DNA of 64,000 bases from Pseudoalteromonas sp. A601 (GCF_002165575.1 NZ_MXQF01000006.1:124001-188000); one strand, 5' to 3'; numbered from the stretch's first letter, positions 48,234 to 58,052 are shown. The notes: generated from the sequence alone by a model not told the origin. A program made the numbers and translations.

Positions 48234-50693
48234 ATGAAGTTACTGTCCATCCCATTTTTATGCTTAGTGCTGATTTCTTGTATTAACATAAACTCAAGTC
48301 AAATCAGCGCACATAAACAACAAGTATTAGCAGATCCTATTACGCCAGATAATAGTGCTTATCCAGCTTCGCTAATGTGGAAAAATGGCGTCCCATACTT
48401 AAATGTTTCTCGCCCCGAAGACAACTATTTAAAGGGTTTTAATAAAGAGAAAACAAAGTTAATTTGGCAGGCAGGAAAGAACCAAATAGAAGTAAATCCT
48501 GTCGATATGCAATTTTATTTCAGTAACGCAGATAAAAAACAAACGAGCTCCTTATCATTTAATGTTTTAACGACAACAGGCGATAAGTATGCTTTAAAGT
48601 TACAACTACCGCCTAAACTAAACCATGCTTTTCCTGTTCGCTTTATTGAAACCGGTAATTGGTTTCAATATGTATCGTTTCATGAGTTTTCTTTAGTTCC
48701 AGAAAATAATGCTTATCCAACCATTAAGATAGGAGGCCACCTAGATTGGAAAGCTTGGCACAACACTGGTGCTATTTCCTTAACATTAAAACCCTCTAAA
48801 AAGATTGAAATTCATGCGATTAAACCAGTTTGGCACAACAATACCCAAGATGTAGAAAATAAGGTTGAGCATGAAAAGCAACAAAATTTTACCTTGGCAC
48901 TAGCTTATAAGTTACCTGAAAATCAAGATATACAGTGGTTCAATTTAGCAGAAAACCCAGTTAACAATGTTAAAGTTGAGTCAAAAAACTCAAGCGTTTC
49001 ATTTGAAGCTGTTAATAATGCATGGGAAATAACACTGCCTAAAATAGAACGAAAAAAGTATCTAAGTCGCACTTCGCCTGAAGCTTTAAATCAAAGAACA
49101 ACAAATCGCTTTTCTCTCTCCAATGATAGCGCAGTAGATCAAATCGTTAATTTGCGATTTATACACTCTAATCACGCAAAAATAGGTTTTGTGCCTATTA
49201 TCCGTGACAACAATGGTATTCAAACCGGTTGGCCAATTCAGGTTAGTAAAAACTGGCATACTCGTGATGGTTTACCTCGTATAGAGAATGATGGTGCATG
49301 GGTACATACATCTATTAGTTTAAAAGTTCCGGCGAATAGTCGGCACGACTATACCTATGAAATAGTGCACGCTAATTTTAATGGCGTACCCGCAGCTTCT
49401 GTGGCTCAACTGAGTTTAGTGGGTTGGGGCGGTAATGGTTTCTGGCTACAAGCAGCGTTAGGTAATTGGAGTGAGCATTTTTGCTTTCAACCGGGACGGG
49501 CGCTGCGTCGTTCAATGATCACTGATATTAGACCGCTTTTTCAAAAAGGCATGAATCCTAATAAGTCGGATGACGCTTATAGTTGGACCAGTAATGTTGG
49601 CGGCGGTGACACGGGCTTATTACATGATGAAAGTGGACGTTATATTCAGTGGAAACAAGCAAAAACAGAATTTCATTCCTTAGGGCCTATATTAACTGAA
49701 GTATCTGTCTCTGAAATTACCTCGGATGATTCGGCAACATTGCAAAGCACTTTTATGATGCCCCGCAGCGATGATTTAAATCGTAACTATATAAAACTTG
49801 AATTTAAAGTCCTTAAGCCTTTAGCTATTTCTCGTTTGGCATTATTCCAATTTGGTGGTGATTACTATGCGTCAGGAAAATCATTATCGGTAAAATACGG
49901 TCAAGGCAATACAATCACAGAAAAACCGAAATCGTTAAGAGCTCTACAAAGTTCAAAGAATATCAAATCAGCTTCTGCACCGTGGCTTGGTAATGCGCCT
50001 TGGGCTTTGTTGCCCGCAGAACTAAACCCTAATGATTTACGAATCGGACATGGTAATCGTGCGGCCATTCTTCGTGATTTTAGCGCATCAATTAATGGTG
50101 AAAAGTTGAATAATGCTTGGTTACATTCCTATAAATTGGGCGACAATAACCAAGCTGATAACGTGAATATTGAACTAGGTATAGACCCTAAAATAGTGAA
50201 GTTGATGCCTGGAGATAGCATTAATGCCACAATTGAACTACTGACATTGCCAGCGCGAGCTGATTATTACCTTGGAAATGACAGCACCATCAATAGAATT
50301 ATTAACGCCGATAACGGCATTCAAGCTTTAACCATAAATGAAGCTGTTAATAATCAGGTGGTTATTACCAAAGCTGATGGAAGCAAAGTGGTATCAACAT
50401 TACCCGAGTTAACGTACGCCGATGCGATACAGGGTTTTACTGTTTCAGGTGGACAAGGTTGGTATCCGATCAAAATTACTGGATTGCCACAACCAACAAG
50501 TGTTTATTGGGTCGAAGAAATAAATGAACGTTACGTACCATTAGGGACTAGTTTTAATGAAGAGGTTGAAGGGCAGTGGAATTGGCAAGCTGATACTAAT
50601 ACTTGGAATAGTATCTTAAGCCTACGTTCTTTAGCTAATAATAAAACATTACGACGGCTGAAGTTAATGCCAAGATCGGCTACCGAACAATAA
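48234..50693 (+). CDS. Large lipoprotein of unknown function
   Basis: An 819-residue protein I do not recognise. Lipobox: MKLLSIPFLCLVLISCINI (Cys16). The rest looks beta-rich throughout, with many short strands and few helices; conserved-looking aromatic clusters include GWGGNGFWLQAALGNWSEHF (about 395-415), DAYSWTSNVGGGDTGLLHD and AWLHSYKLGDN. No known catalytic motif was found. It lies between a GH95-like gene and a sulfatase in the same direction, so a glycan-active or glycan-binding role is likely by context alone. Candidate classes are an exo-acting hydrolase or lyase of beta fold, or a binding scaffold. No indel or internal stop. Confidence 0.8.
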   Translation: MKLLSIPFLCLVLISCININSSQISAHKQQVLADPITPDNSAYPASLMWKNGVPYLNVSRPEDNYLKGFNKEKTKLIWQAGKNQIEVNPVDMQFYFSNADKKQTSSLSFNVLTTTGDKYALKLQLPPKLNHAFPVRFIETGNWFQYVSFHEFSLVPENNAYPTIKIGGHLDWKAWHNTGAISLTLKPSKKIEIHAIKPVWHNNTQDVENKVEHEKQQNFTLALAYKLPENQDIQWFNLAENPVNNVKVESKNSSVSFEAVNNAWEITLPKIERKKYLSRTSPEALNQRTTNRFSLSNDSAVDQIVNLRFIHSNHAKIGFVPIIRDNNGIQTGWPIQVSKNWHTRDGLPRIENDGAWVHTSISLKVPANSRHDYTYEIVHANFNGVPAASVAQLSLVGWGGNGFWLQAALGNWSEHFCFQPGRALRRSMITDIRPLFQKGMNPNKSDDAYSWTSNVGGGDTGLLHDESGRYIQWKQAKTEFHSLGPILTEVSVSEITSDDSATLQSTFMMPRSDDLNRNYIKLEFKVLKPLAISRLALFQFGGDYYASGKSLSVKYGQGNTITEKPKSLRALQSSKNIKSASAPWLGNAPWALLPAELNPNDLRIGHGNRAAILRDFSASINGEKLNNAWLHSYKLGDNNQADNVNIELGIDPKIVKLMPGDSINATIELLTLPARADYYLGNDSTINRIINADNGIQALTINEAVNNQVVITKADGSKVVSTLPELTYADAIQGFTVSGGQGWYPIKITGLPQPTSVYWVEEINERYVPLGTSFNEEVEGQWNWQADTNTWNSILSLRSLANNKTLRRLKLMPRSATEQ

Positions 50694-50734
50694 TAAACAC
50701 TTTTTTCAAAATAACACGAGTTGAGCAAACTACT

Positions 50735-50776
50735 ATGAGGTCCATACTATGAGGTCCATACCATGAGGTCCATACT
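50735..50776 (+). repeat. Three 14-bp repeats forming overlapping mini-ORFs before a start codon
   Basis: Units at 50735-50748, 50749-50762 and 50763-50776 (ATGAGGTCCATAC plus T, C, T) abut the sulfatase ATG at 50777. Each unit holds an ATG and a GAGG site. Each reads a 5-codon ORF (MRSIL, MRSIP, MRSIL) whose TGA overlaps the next ATG as ATGA; the third overlaps the sulfatase start. The GAGG of each unit lies about 7-8 bases before the next ATG. This is seen directly; a role in translational coupling is inferred. Confidence 0.9.
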
Positions 50777-52684
50777 ATGAGAACTTTTAATAAAATAGCG
50801 CTATTGAGCGTCATCTTGATTTCAAGTTGCGGCACTGTTCAGAAGGAGAGCGCACAACAGCAGACTGAACAGCAACGCCCTGAAAAACCGAATGTGATTT
50901 TACTGCTAACTGACGATTTGGGTTGGCAGGATGTGAAAGCCTACGACATTGATGAACCGTCGCCATTTGAAACACCAAACATCGACGCACTAGCAGGTAA
51001 AGGCGCAATGTTTTAGCAGGGCTATTCACCCGCTCCGTCTTGTGCACCAAGCCGTGGTGCCATTATGACGGGTTTACATCCAGCCCGCACTCAATATACC
51101 CATGTGATCGGTGGCACACCGCCAGCACCTTATAGTAAAACCAATCATCGCATGATGCCGCCTTGGTATAGCGGACGTGTCTCGACCGAGTTTACTTCAC
51201 TGCCACAAGCACTCAAGGATAATGGTTATACAACAGGGCACAGTGGTAAATGGCATATGTCTAGAACTTACCCTGAACCACAAGAACTTGGCTTCGACTG
51301 GACGCGATCTAACCCAGGTACAACTAGGCGAATGACACCGCATCGTTTAACCGGTTTTGCGACCGACGACCCTAAAGACAAGTATCGTCTTGACGAGAAT
51401 GGGTTTGCCACGCACGAACTGAGTGAAAATGCTTTGACCTTTGTGCGTGAAAATAAAGCGGATCCGTTTTTCCTTTTTTATGCCACTAAACTAGTTCATG
51501 CGCCTATTCATACACGTAGCGAACGTTTGCTGAAAAAATATGTGAAAAAAATGGGGGTTGAACTACCAGAGAACCCTCAAGAATGGAAAGGTGACGGACA
51601 AACAAACCCTTTTTATGCTGCTATGGTTGAAGAGCTTGATTATTACGTAGGGCAAATGTTCGACTATTTGGAAACGACCGAAGATCCACGTTGGCCTGGA
51701 CATATGTTGAGTGAAAACACTTACATTATATTTACCTCGGACAACGGTGGTATGGAAAACATGCCAGGTGAAAAAATTGCCGAAAACTTCCCATTAGATC
51801 GTGGCAAAATTTCTGCTATGGAAGGCGGTACACGTGTGCCTCTAATTATTGTTGGCCCTGGAATTGAAGCTGGCGTGCAAACCGATGTTATGGCTAACGG
51901 TCTAGATTTTTATCCAACCATTCTCTCTTGGACCAATACACAAAAGTCTGAAGGTCTTCAGTTTGACGGCAGCGATCTTTCCGAATTACTGGCGACAGAT
52001 GTTACTAATCCTCAGCTGGTGAAACAAGAAGACGGACAGGTACGTGATACACTCTTGTGGCACTTTCCAAATTCTTTGGCGCTAGAGAGTACGATCCGAA
52101 TCGGTGACTATAAGCTGGTGCGTAACTACGATCATCTAGATCCTAGAAATGATGAGTTAGAGCTGTATCAACTTTATAATACCGAAGGCGATAAACAAAC
52201 TCGAGTGGACATCGAAGAAGCTAAAAATCTAGCGAAAAAGATGCCAGAAAAAGCGCAGGCAATGAATGCAAAACTAACTGAAAAGTTAGAGGCCATGGAC
52301 GCAAGCTATCCTTATTATAACCCATACTTTAAAGATGCATTGCCTCATAAAGAAACTGTGCCAACAGTCTTGTCTCATCAAAGAAATGGCAAAGTGGTTG
52401 AGTATCGCTATCAAGAAAATGGAGCCAAGCTAGCACGAGCGCAACTTATGTATACATTAAATGGTGGCGCTAAGAAGGAAGAATGGTTCAGAACGCCTGC
52501 TAAGGTGTTACCTGGCAATAAAGTGACAGCCACTTTGCCTGAGGGAACGACTCACTACCTGATCAACTTAATCGATGAGAACAATTTCCTGGTAAGTTAT
52601 CCATACGTGAAAAAATCGTCACGGGGTAATAACCTGCCGTCAAAGATTGCGCCGTCTGTTAAGGAAAACCTGAAAAAGAAATAG
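50777..52684 (+). pseudogene. S1-family sulfatase interrupted by one amber codon
   Basis: One continuous frame of 635 codons with a single TAG at 51014-51016 (codon 80). Before it: lipoprotein signal (VILISSCG) and LLTDDLGWQD. After it: QGYSPAPSCAPSRGAIMTGL with the formylglycine Cys at codon 89, GKWHMSRT, FTSDNGGMEN, MEGGTRVPLIIVGP, and the C-terminal module ending LIDENNFLVSYPY. Paralogues have Thr at the stop position (FTQAYSPAP). The lesion falls before the catalytic Cys, so termination leaves no activity; an internal start at ATG 51065 would lack the Cys. Everything else is intact, so it is a very recent nonsense mutation, a read-through site, a suppressed codon, or a sequencing error. 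Confidence 0.85.
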
Positions 52685-52714
52685 TTTAAAGGACTATAAA
52701 GTGCTTGAGCTAAG

Positions 52715-52750
52715 GCTTGAAATTGGTGGTAAGTACCACCAATTTCAAGC
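52715..52750 (+). terminator. Long perfect hairpin after the amber sulfatase
   Basis: A 16-bp perfect stem (GCTTGAAATTGGTGGT and its complement) around loop AAGT, 31 bases after the stop. No T-run follows, but the stem is the longest perfect one noticed here. The rest of 52751-52960 shows no gene. Confidence 0.65.
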
Positions 52751-52959
52751 TTAGTGGTTAACATAAATATCTCAACTTAGAACCACCCACCACGTGATCT
52801 TGGCGCACAAATATCACCATTAGATATCACGACATTTTATCAATAATACGTTTAATATTTATTTGTCAACAACACAAGTGTATGTAGTCAGTAGTAAAGT
52901 CGTTTCTTCGAGCTTGGTGAGCCCTTTATAAGCTAAAGAGTTTGACCCTAAATTACATG

Positions 52960-53180
52960 AGAGTGTGTTTTTAACTGCAACTGAATAAGCTCAGCCCTTT
53001 GTGGGAGAAATTTCGAATTGGCATGACTACATTATGTATACCGATGGTGGGCGCAAAGTTGTTGTGCCCAAAACAGTGGCAGATGGCAAGCCATGGGTTT
53101 GGCGTGCTCGCTTTTGGGGACATCAACCACAATTTGACCTTGCTATGCTCGAAGGTGGTTACCACGTTGTTTAATTGTGA
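52960..53180 (+). pseudogene. N-terminal relic of the esterase found at 56661
   Basis: From about 52993 the bases match the intact esterase gene closely: the frame reads PFVGEISNWHDYIMYTDGGR, then KVVVPKTVADGKPWVWRARF and DLAMLEGGYHVV before TAA at 53172. Weaker similarity extends back to about 52960, with a TAA in frame before the match. The nucleophile region and everything after are missing. It is therefore a duplicated, truncated copy, ending against the SGNH esterase gene. Confidence 0.88.
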
Positions 53181-53193
53181 ATGTAAAACTCTA

Positions 53194-54707
53194 TTAAGGT
53201 TTTAAGTTATCAGTACGAAATGGTTGGGTAGGCAAGCCCGCACGGTTAACTAAATTTACTTTGGCTGTGCCTGAAAATGCATACCTTACGTAAAGTGGGT
53301 GGGTAATTTCTCCACTGGTAAGTACCACAGTATTGTCGATAATTTTTGCGTTTGCTTTTACCCAATGTTGTTTGTCGTTGGCAAGCCAGAATCCCGTAGG
53401 GCTTTCGTTATTAGTGGTAGTTAAACCATGGTTGTGGTGAAAATTCACGGTGATTTTGCCACTAGAAACTACAGCGTTTTTCAACACGGGCCCTTGAGCT
53501 TCAATACTTTGCTGTAAAGTGTTTTGCTGTAAAGTATCTTGCGCGGCTAAATTAGCTAGGCGTTGGCCGATAGGTAATTTGTCTTTGGGGTGCACATCGC
53601 TAGGGTGGCCTAAATCTATGGTATTCACCACTGACACATTAGCTAAGTTTGATGCGGCTATTTGCGACTCACGTAACCATGCCCAAGAATGAGCGCTTGG
53701 GTTCTCTGCATCTTTTGTAGGGCTTGATTTTAGTAATTTACCAAATTGCGGCAACATCACTATCATGAAATTCATCTCATCATTATTCCATTCTTGGCGG
53801 TAGCGTTTTATCCATGCTTGCAGCGCTTCTTTATATTTCAACATGCCTTGCATACTGCGTGTATTGCTTTCCCCTTGATACCAGACCAAGCCTCTTGAAG
53901 TATAAGGAGCAATTGGTTTCATCATGGCATTAAACAGTATATTGGGTTGGCGACGCAGATAAAGATTGTCTTTTCTAGGCCGTGGTTTAGGGCCTGCCAA
54001 TATATTGGTAATTTTGCTAATGCGGTTTGTGTCGTTGTCAAACTTATCCATGATTGTAGCAAAGTAAGGTAATTGACTCGTTAGATCACGAGGCATCCAA
54101 CCTTCTATTGATGAACTGCCCCAAGCGCTTAGGATAATACCAACGGGAACTTCAGCACGTTGTTGTAAATAATAAGCAAAAGAAAAAGCGACGGCACTAT
54201 TTGGAATGTCGACTTGCCAGTTACCTTGCATACTAACTCTTCTGTAAAAGAAGCAGTATGTTCAACCATGAAACTACGGATGTGTTTAGCGGTTGGTATA
54301 AGTGCTTTAATTTCTTTTACGCTGGTTACTTTCATCTCCATATTAGATTGACCAGAAGCAATCCAAACTTCACCTACGACAACATCATCAAGTTTTATTT
54401 TTTGGTCATTGCTAGAGGATATGGTCATTGTCTCAGGTGTAAAACTACCTTTTAGCGGTGATAACTGTAATTGCCAGTTACCATTATTATCGGTAACTGT
54501 GGTGTGCTTTTGATTAGAGAATGCTACTGAAACTTTACTACCAACTTGCGACGTTCCCCAAACAGATATAGGTAAATCTTGTTGCAACACCATGTGGTCT
54601 GAGAAAATAGAAGCAATTTGTAACTTATTCTCAGCGCTATTCACCACAGGAGAAAAACTGAAGCCGAACAAAAATATCATAAGAAGTGTAAACATTACTT
54701 TTTGCAT
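53194..54707 (-). pseudogene. Sialate O-acetylesterase-like SGNH hydrolase, one frameshift
   Basis: Two minus-strand frames make one carbohydrate esterase that removes acetyl groups. From ATG 54707: signal peptide, SIFSDHMVLQQDLPISVWGT, a beta domain, and VGEVWIASGQSNMEM with the nucleophile Ser. The frame is lost near 54230 (about TEELV) and continues MQGNWQVDIPNSAVAFSFAY, VPVGIILSAWGSSSIEGWM, LVWYQGESNT (block with conserved Glu/Asn) and DLGHPSDVHPKDK with the catalytic Asp-His pair. Apart from the single indel, both halves are intact, so a sequencing error or a very recent mutation is possible. If repaired, it would be about 500 residues, normal for the family. Confidence 0.85.
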
Positions 54708-55039
54708 GTCTTTATACCCTTTATTATTTTAGAGGAGTACTGCAGAAAAATAGGTTTTATAAAAGCCGAAGTTTACCTTGCACTACACATAATTGGTGCA
54801 TGGACAGAAGTACAAATTCAAATTAAAAGTACTTAGTTACATAGAATTAACATTCTGGTATGATGGTTTTGTATTTGCAATGCTATTTCGTATTTGATTT
54901 AATATTTAGATCTAGGCGGTAAGATAAATTTATGTGGCCATAATAAATATCTTATGTTGTTTTATTAATAATCCTTTGCATGTTGCTTCGATAAAGAAAG
55001 AACCTGTGATGTATAACCTGATTGTAGAGTAGGAATTTT
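54708..55039. other. Divergent promoter region
   Basis: About 330 AT-rich bases between the divergent acetylesterase and sulfatase genes. No gene; no clear match to the IclR-type dyad. Confidence 0.4.
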
Positions 55040-56581
55040 ATGAAAAATTCTAAGTTTTATTCAGTTGTTAGCTTGCTAATGTTAGCGAGCTTGTCTTCAT
55101 GTTCGACGACAGACTTAGAGACAAAAGAAGCTATAACAGCAAAAATGCCTAATATCATTATTTTATATGCGGATGATTTAGGAATGGGAGATTTAGGTAG
55201 CTTTAATAGTCAGTCGAAAATTCCTACGCCCAATTTAGATAAGTTGGCGGCTCAAGGCATGCGCTTTACAGACGCTCATTCGTCGTCGGCGATATGTACG
55301 CCGTCTCGTTATGCATTGCTCACTGGCAGGTATCATTGGCGTAAATTTCACAGCATAGTGCCATCATTTGGCCCTTCGGCATTTTCACCACAAAGGCTGA
55401 CTATGCCTGAAATGTTGCAGCAAAAGGGGTATAACACAGCCGCTATTGGTAAATGGCATTTAGGTTGGGACTGGAAGGCTATACGCATTAAAAGTGGTGT
55501 AACACCAGATGCTTTTGATTGGGATAAATCGATACCTGGTGGTCCTCTAGATAATGGCTTTGACTATTACTTCGGCGATGCGGTAATTAACTTTCCTCCT
55601 TATGTTTGGATTGAAAATGATAAAGTGACTCAAGCTCCAGACACTATGGTTGACAAAAACCTTTGGTTGGTTAAAGAAGGAAGTATGCAATTTCGCAATG
55701 GGCCCATGATCACGGGTTGGGATCCTTATGAGAATATTCCTACCACTACTCAAAAAGGTGTTGATTATATTGTGCAACATGCAAATGATGACAAACCCTT
55801 CTTTTTGTACTTTGCCTATCCGTCACCTCATGCGCCTATTATTCCAAATGATGAATTTGATAATACCTCTAAAGCAGGGCCATACGGTGATTTAGTGGTG
55901 GAAACAGATGACTCTATCGGAAAATTATTAAAAGCAATAAAACAAGCTGGGATTGAAGATAACACGATAATTATTTTTAGCGCAGATAACGGACCTGAGC
56001 ATTATGCCTATTTGCGTGACGAAAAATTTGAGCACTGGTCAGCTTATCCTTATCGAGGTTTAAAGCGAGATATTTACGAAGGTGGACATAGAATGCCTAT
56101 GATAGTGCGTTGGCCAAATAAGGTACCCGCAAATAGCCAAACTGATGAGCTCATTTCACAAATAGATATTATGGCAACACTCGCTAATGTTGTAGGCTTT
56201 GAGTTACCCAACGATGCGGCTGAAGACTCGTTTGACCAACTTGCCTTGTGGACAGGCAAATCACAAACTAGCAGTCGTGACGCTTTGGTTCATAATACCT
56301 TCGCCAATAAATATGCTGTTCGTAGTAATGACTGGACCTTAATTGATAACAAGACAGGTAATGAAAATAGTCGTTTAGAGAGATTTAATTATGCCAATTG
56401 GCAAAAGAGGCATGGTTATGTGAGTGATGATAATGCTAAAGGGCAGTTGTTTGATATGGCGAATGATAGTAGTCAACGCTTTAACATTATTGAAAAGCAT
56501 CCGCAAAAAGCCGCTGAACTACGTAAAATTTTAGAAAAAATTAAAGCACAAGGCTGGTCAGCACCCCACGCCAAACCGTAA
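55040..56581 (+). CDS. S1-family sulfatase, lipoprotein
   Basis: A 513-residue sulfatase, lipobox SLSSCST (Cys21). Motifs: [26 protein letters not shown] with Cys86 as formylglycine precursor, GKWHLGWDW, FSADNGPEHY, GLKRDIYEGGHRMPMIVRWP. It is the intact counterpart of the pseudogene at 11744-13314, with shared GPMITGWDPYENIPTTTQKG and C-terminal sequences. Related to 24091 and 42319. It starts with no obvious SD beyond GTAGGAAT; signal and lipobox still make 55040 convincing. An esterase gene follows 79 bases later in the same direction. Confidence 0.92.
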   Translation: MKNSKFYSVVSLLMLASLSSCSTTDLETKEAITAKMPNIIILYADDLGMGDLGSFNSQSKIPTPNLDKLAAQGMRFTDAHSSSAICTPSRYALLTGRYHWRKFHSIVPSFGPSAFSPQRLTMPEMLQQKGYNTAAIGKWHLGWDWKAIRIKSGVTPDAFDWDKSIPGGPLDNGFDYYFGDAVINFPPYVWIENDKVTQAPDTMVDKNLWLVKEGSMQFRNGPMITGWDPYENIPTTTQKGVDYIVQHANDDKPFFLYFAYPSPHAPIIPNDEFDNTSKAGPYGDLVVETDDSIGKLLKAIKQAGIEDNTIIIFSADNGPEHYAYLRDEKFEHWSAYPYRGLKRDIYEGGHRMPMIVRWPNKVPANSQTDELISQIDIMATLANVVGFELPNDAAEDSFDQLALWTGKSQTSSRDALVHNTFANKYAVRSNDWTLIDNKTGNENSRLERFNYANWQKRHGYVSDDNAKGQLFDMANDSSQRFNIIEKHPQKAAELRKILEKIKAQGWSAPHAKP

Positions 56582-56660
56582 TTTTACTTCTCAATAATAT
56601 GCCCTATCTGATTAGACAGTTAGGGTTTTCAAATAAAAATAAGCCTTACTAAGGGAAATA

Positions 56661-57479
56661 ATGACAAAAATAATGTTGCTTGTCCTTGTGTGTTTCACCC
56701 GTTTTTTAGCTGCTGAAGAAGAAAAACCCTTTGTGGGAGAAATTTCGAATTGGCACGGCTACATTATGTATACCGATGGTGGGCGTAAAGTTGTTGTGCC
56801 TAAAACAGTGGCAGATGGCAAGCCATGGGTTTGGCGAGCTCGCTTTTGGGGACATGAACCACAATTTGATCTTGCTATGCTTGAACGCGGTTACCACGTT
56901 GTTTTTTGTGATGTTAAGGGGCTATTTGGTAGTCCTCAAGCGGTTAAACGTTGGGATGATTTTTATCATTATTTACGCGTAGAGCAGCGCTTTACGGATC
57001 GAGCCATTTTAGAAGGTATGTCCCGTGGAGGTCTTATTATCTATAATTGGGCTGTCGCTAACCCTGAAAAAGTCGCCGCCATTTACGGCGATGCCCCTGT
57101 CATGGATTTCAAAAGTTGGCCTGGTGGTAGGGGTATAGGCCAAGGAGCTGTGGGTGCTTGGAAAACAGCGCTCAAAGCCTATGGTTTTAACGAAGAACAA
57201 GCCCTTAATTATCAGTTCAATCCCATAGATACTCTTAAAACGCTTGCAGCCGCCAATATTCCTATTATCCATGTGGTCGGTGATGCAGATAAAATTGTTC
57301 CCATTGCTGAAAATACAACTATTGCGCAGCAGCGTTATATTAACATGGGTGGCACCTTTGAGGTCATCCACAAAAGCGACGTAGACCATCATCCTCACTC
57401 ACTCAAAGACCCTAAACCTATTGTTGATTTTATGCTGAGATACACGACAACAATAAATGATGAGCCTGGCGCAAAATAG
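56661..57479 (+). CDS. Exported alpha/beta-hydrolase, putative carbohydrate esterase
   Basis: A 272-residue protein with signal peptide (MTKIMLLVLVCFTRFLAAEE). The alpha/beta-hydrolase triad is visible: nucleophile elbow GMSRGGL (Ser121), GDADKIVP (Asp208 or Asp210) and VDHHPH (His244 or 246). The N-terminal VPKTVADGKPWVWRARFWGH segment is typical of small secreted esterases found with algal-polysaccharide genes. The substrate is likely an ester substituent such as acetyl; not proven. AGGGAA precedes the ATG. A truncated duplicate lies at 52960-53180. It is followed head-to-tail by a relic of the GH141-like gene. Confidence 0.88.
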   Translation: MTKIMLLVLVCFTRFLAAEEEKPFVGEISNWHGYIMYTDGGRKVVVPKTVADGKPWVWRARFWGHEPQFDLAMLERGYHVVFCDVKGLFGSPQAVKRWDDFYHYLRVEQRFTDRAILEGMSRGGLIIYNWAVANPEKVAAIYGDAPVMDFKSWPGGRGIGQGAVGAWKTALKAYGFNEEQALNYQFNPIDTLKTLAAANIPIIHVVGDADKIVPIAENTTIAQQRYINMGGTFEVIHKSDVDHHPHSLKDPKPIVDFMLRYTTTINDEPGAK

Positions 57480-57599
57480 TCTGCGATAAGAACTTTATCC
57501 TGCATAGAAATCTATAAAATAGTGGCATTCAATTTGATGAACCCAAAGGGGCCAAGGTAGTTTTTGAATCCTAAAATCAAGGTCTTATTTATTCTTTTT

Positions 57600-58052
57600 A
57601 TCGCGGATACTCTTTTCAACTGTAGGTTTTTATCCATTTTGAGCATAAATTCAATGACTTGCTGATTGCGCACCAGTTTAATATTGAGTAAATCCGACGG
57701 GTACGTTTCAAGGTTTGATTCAACTGACGTAGATTGGAAACTGATTGGCCACTAATATTTTGAATGACATCACCTACGTGCAAGCCCGCTTGCGCGGCTG
57801 CACTATCTTTTGCCACTTTATTTAGAACGATTCCTCCGACTTGCTTACTAACGCAAAATGCAGAAAAGTCATTACCGGGAAGGTTGACTAAGCTCGCTCC
57901 CATCCAGCCGCCTGTAAACGCTGGTCGTGCTTTGTGTTTACTTTTTACAGGGGCACTAAAACTAAGAGTTCAAGAGATAGCGCGTAACGAAGCTTTTTTG
58001 ACACCAAATTGATCCATCGAAAATTATCAAAACCAATCTTCAAAGCCGGGTG
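57600..58052 (-). pseudogene. C-terminal relic of the GH141-like/PDZ gene
   Basis: Minus-strand sequence closely matches the 3' part of the gene at 61777-64000: the end of the beta-helix part (LKIGFxNF, DQFGVKKASLRAIA), then MGASLVNLPGNDFSAFCVSK and the PDZ segment GDVIQNISGQSVSNLRQLNQ. A frame change near 57700 (KRTRRIYSI instead of KRTPADLLNL) and one more upstream (near 57905) ruin the frame. At 58052 the match ends inside IS3 transposase sequence. It is a broken duplicate, not an independent gene. Confidence 0.88.

Noticed and set aside
51014..51016. TAG read as pyrrolysine
   Set aside because: Pyrrolysine is not expected in such bacteria, and paralogues have Thr at this site; a nonsense change is simpler.
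52999..53205. 68-codon plus-strand open frame (MWEKFRIGMTT)
   Set aside because: It is an alternate frame of the esterase relic; the homologous frame is the one reading PFVGEISNWHDY. The same shadow exists in the intact gene at 56731.
57009..57398. Minus-strand open frame of 129 codons
   Set aside because: Antisense to the intact esterase whose catalytic triad is clear on the plus strand.
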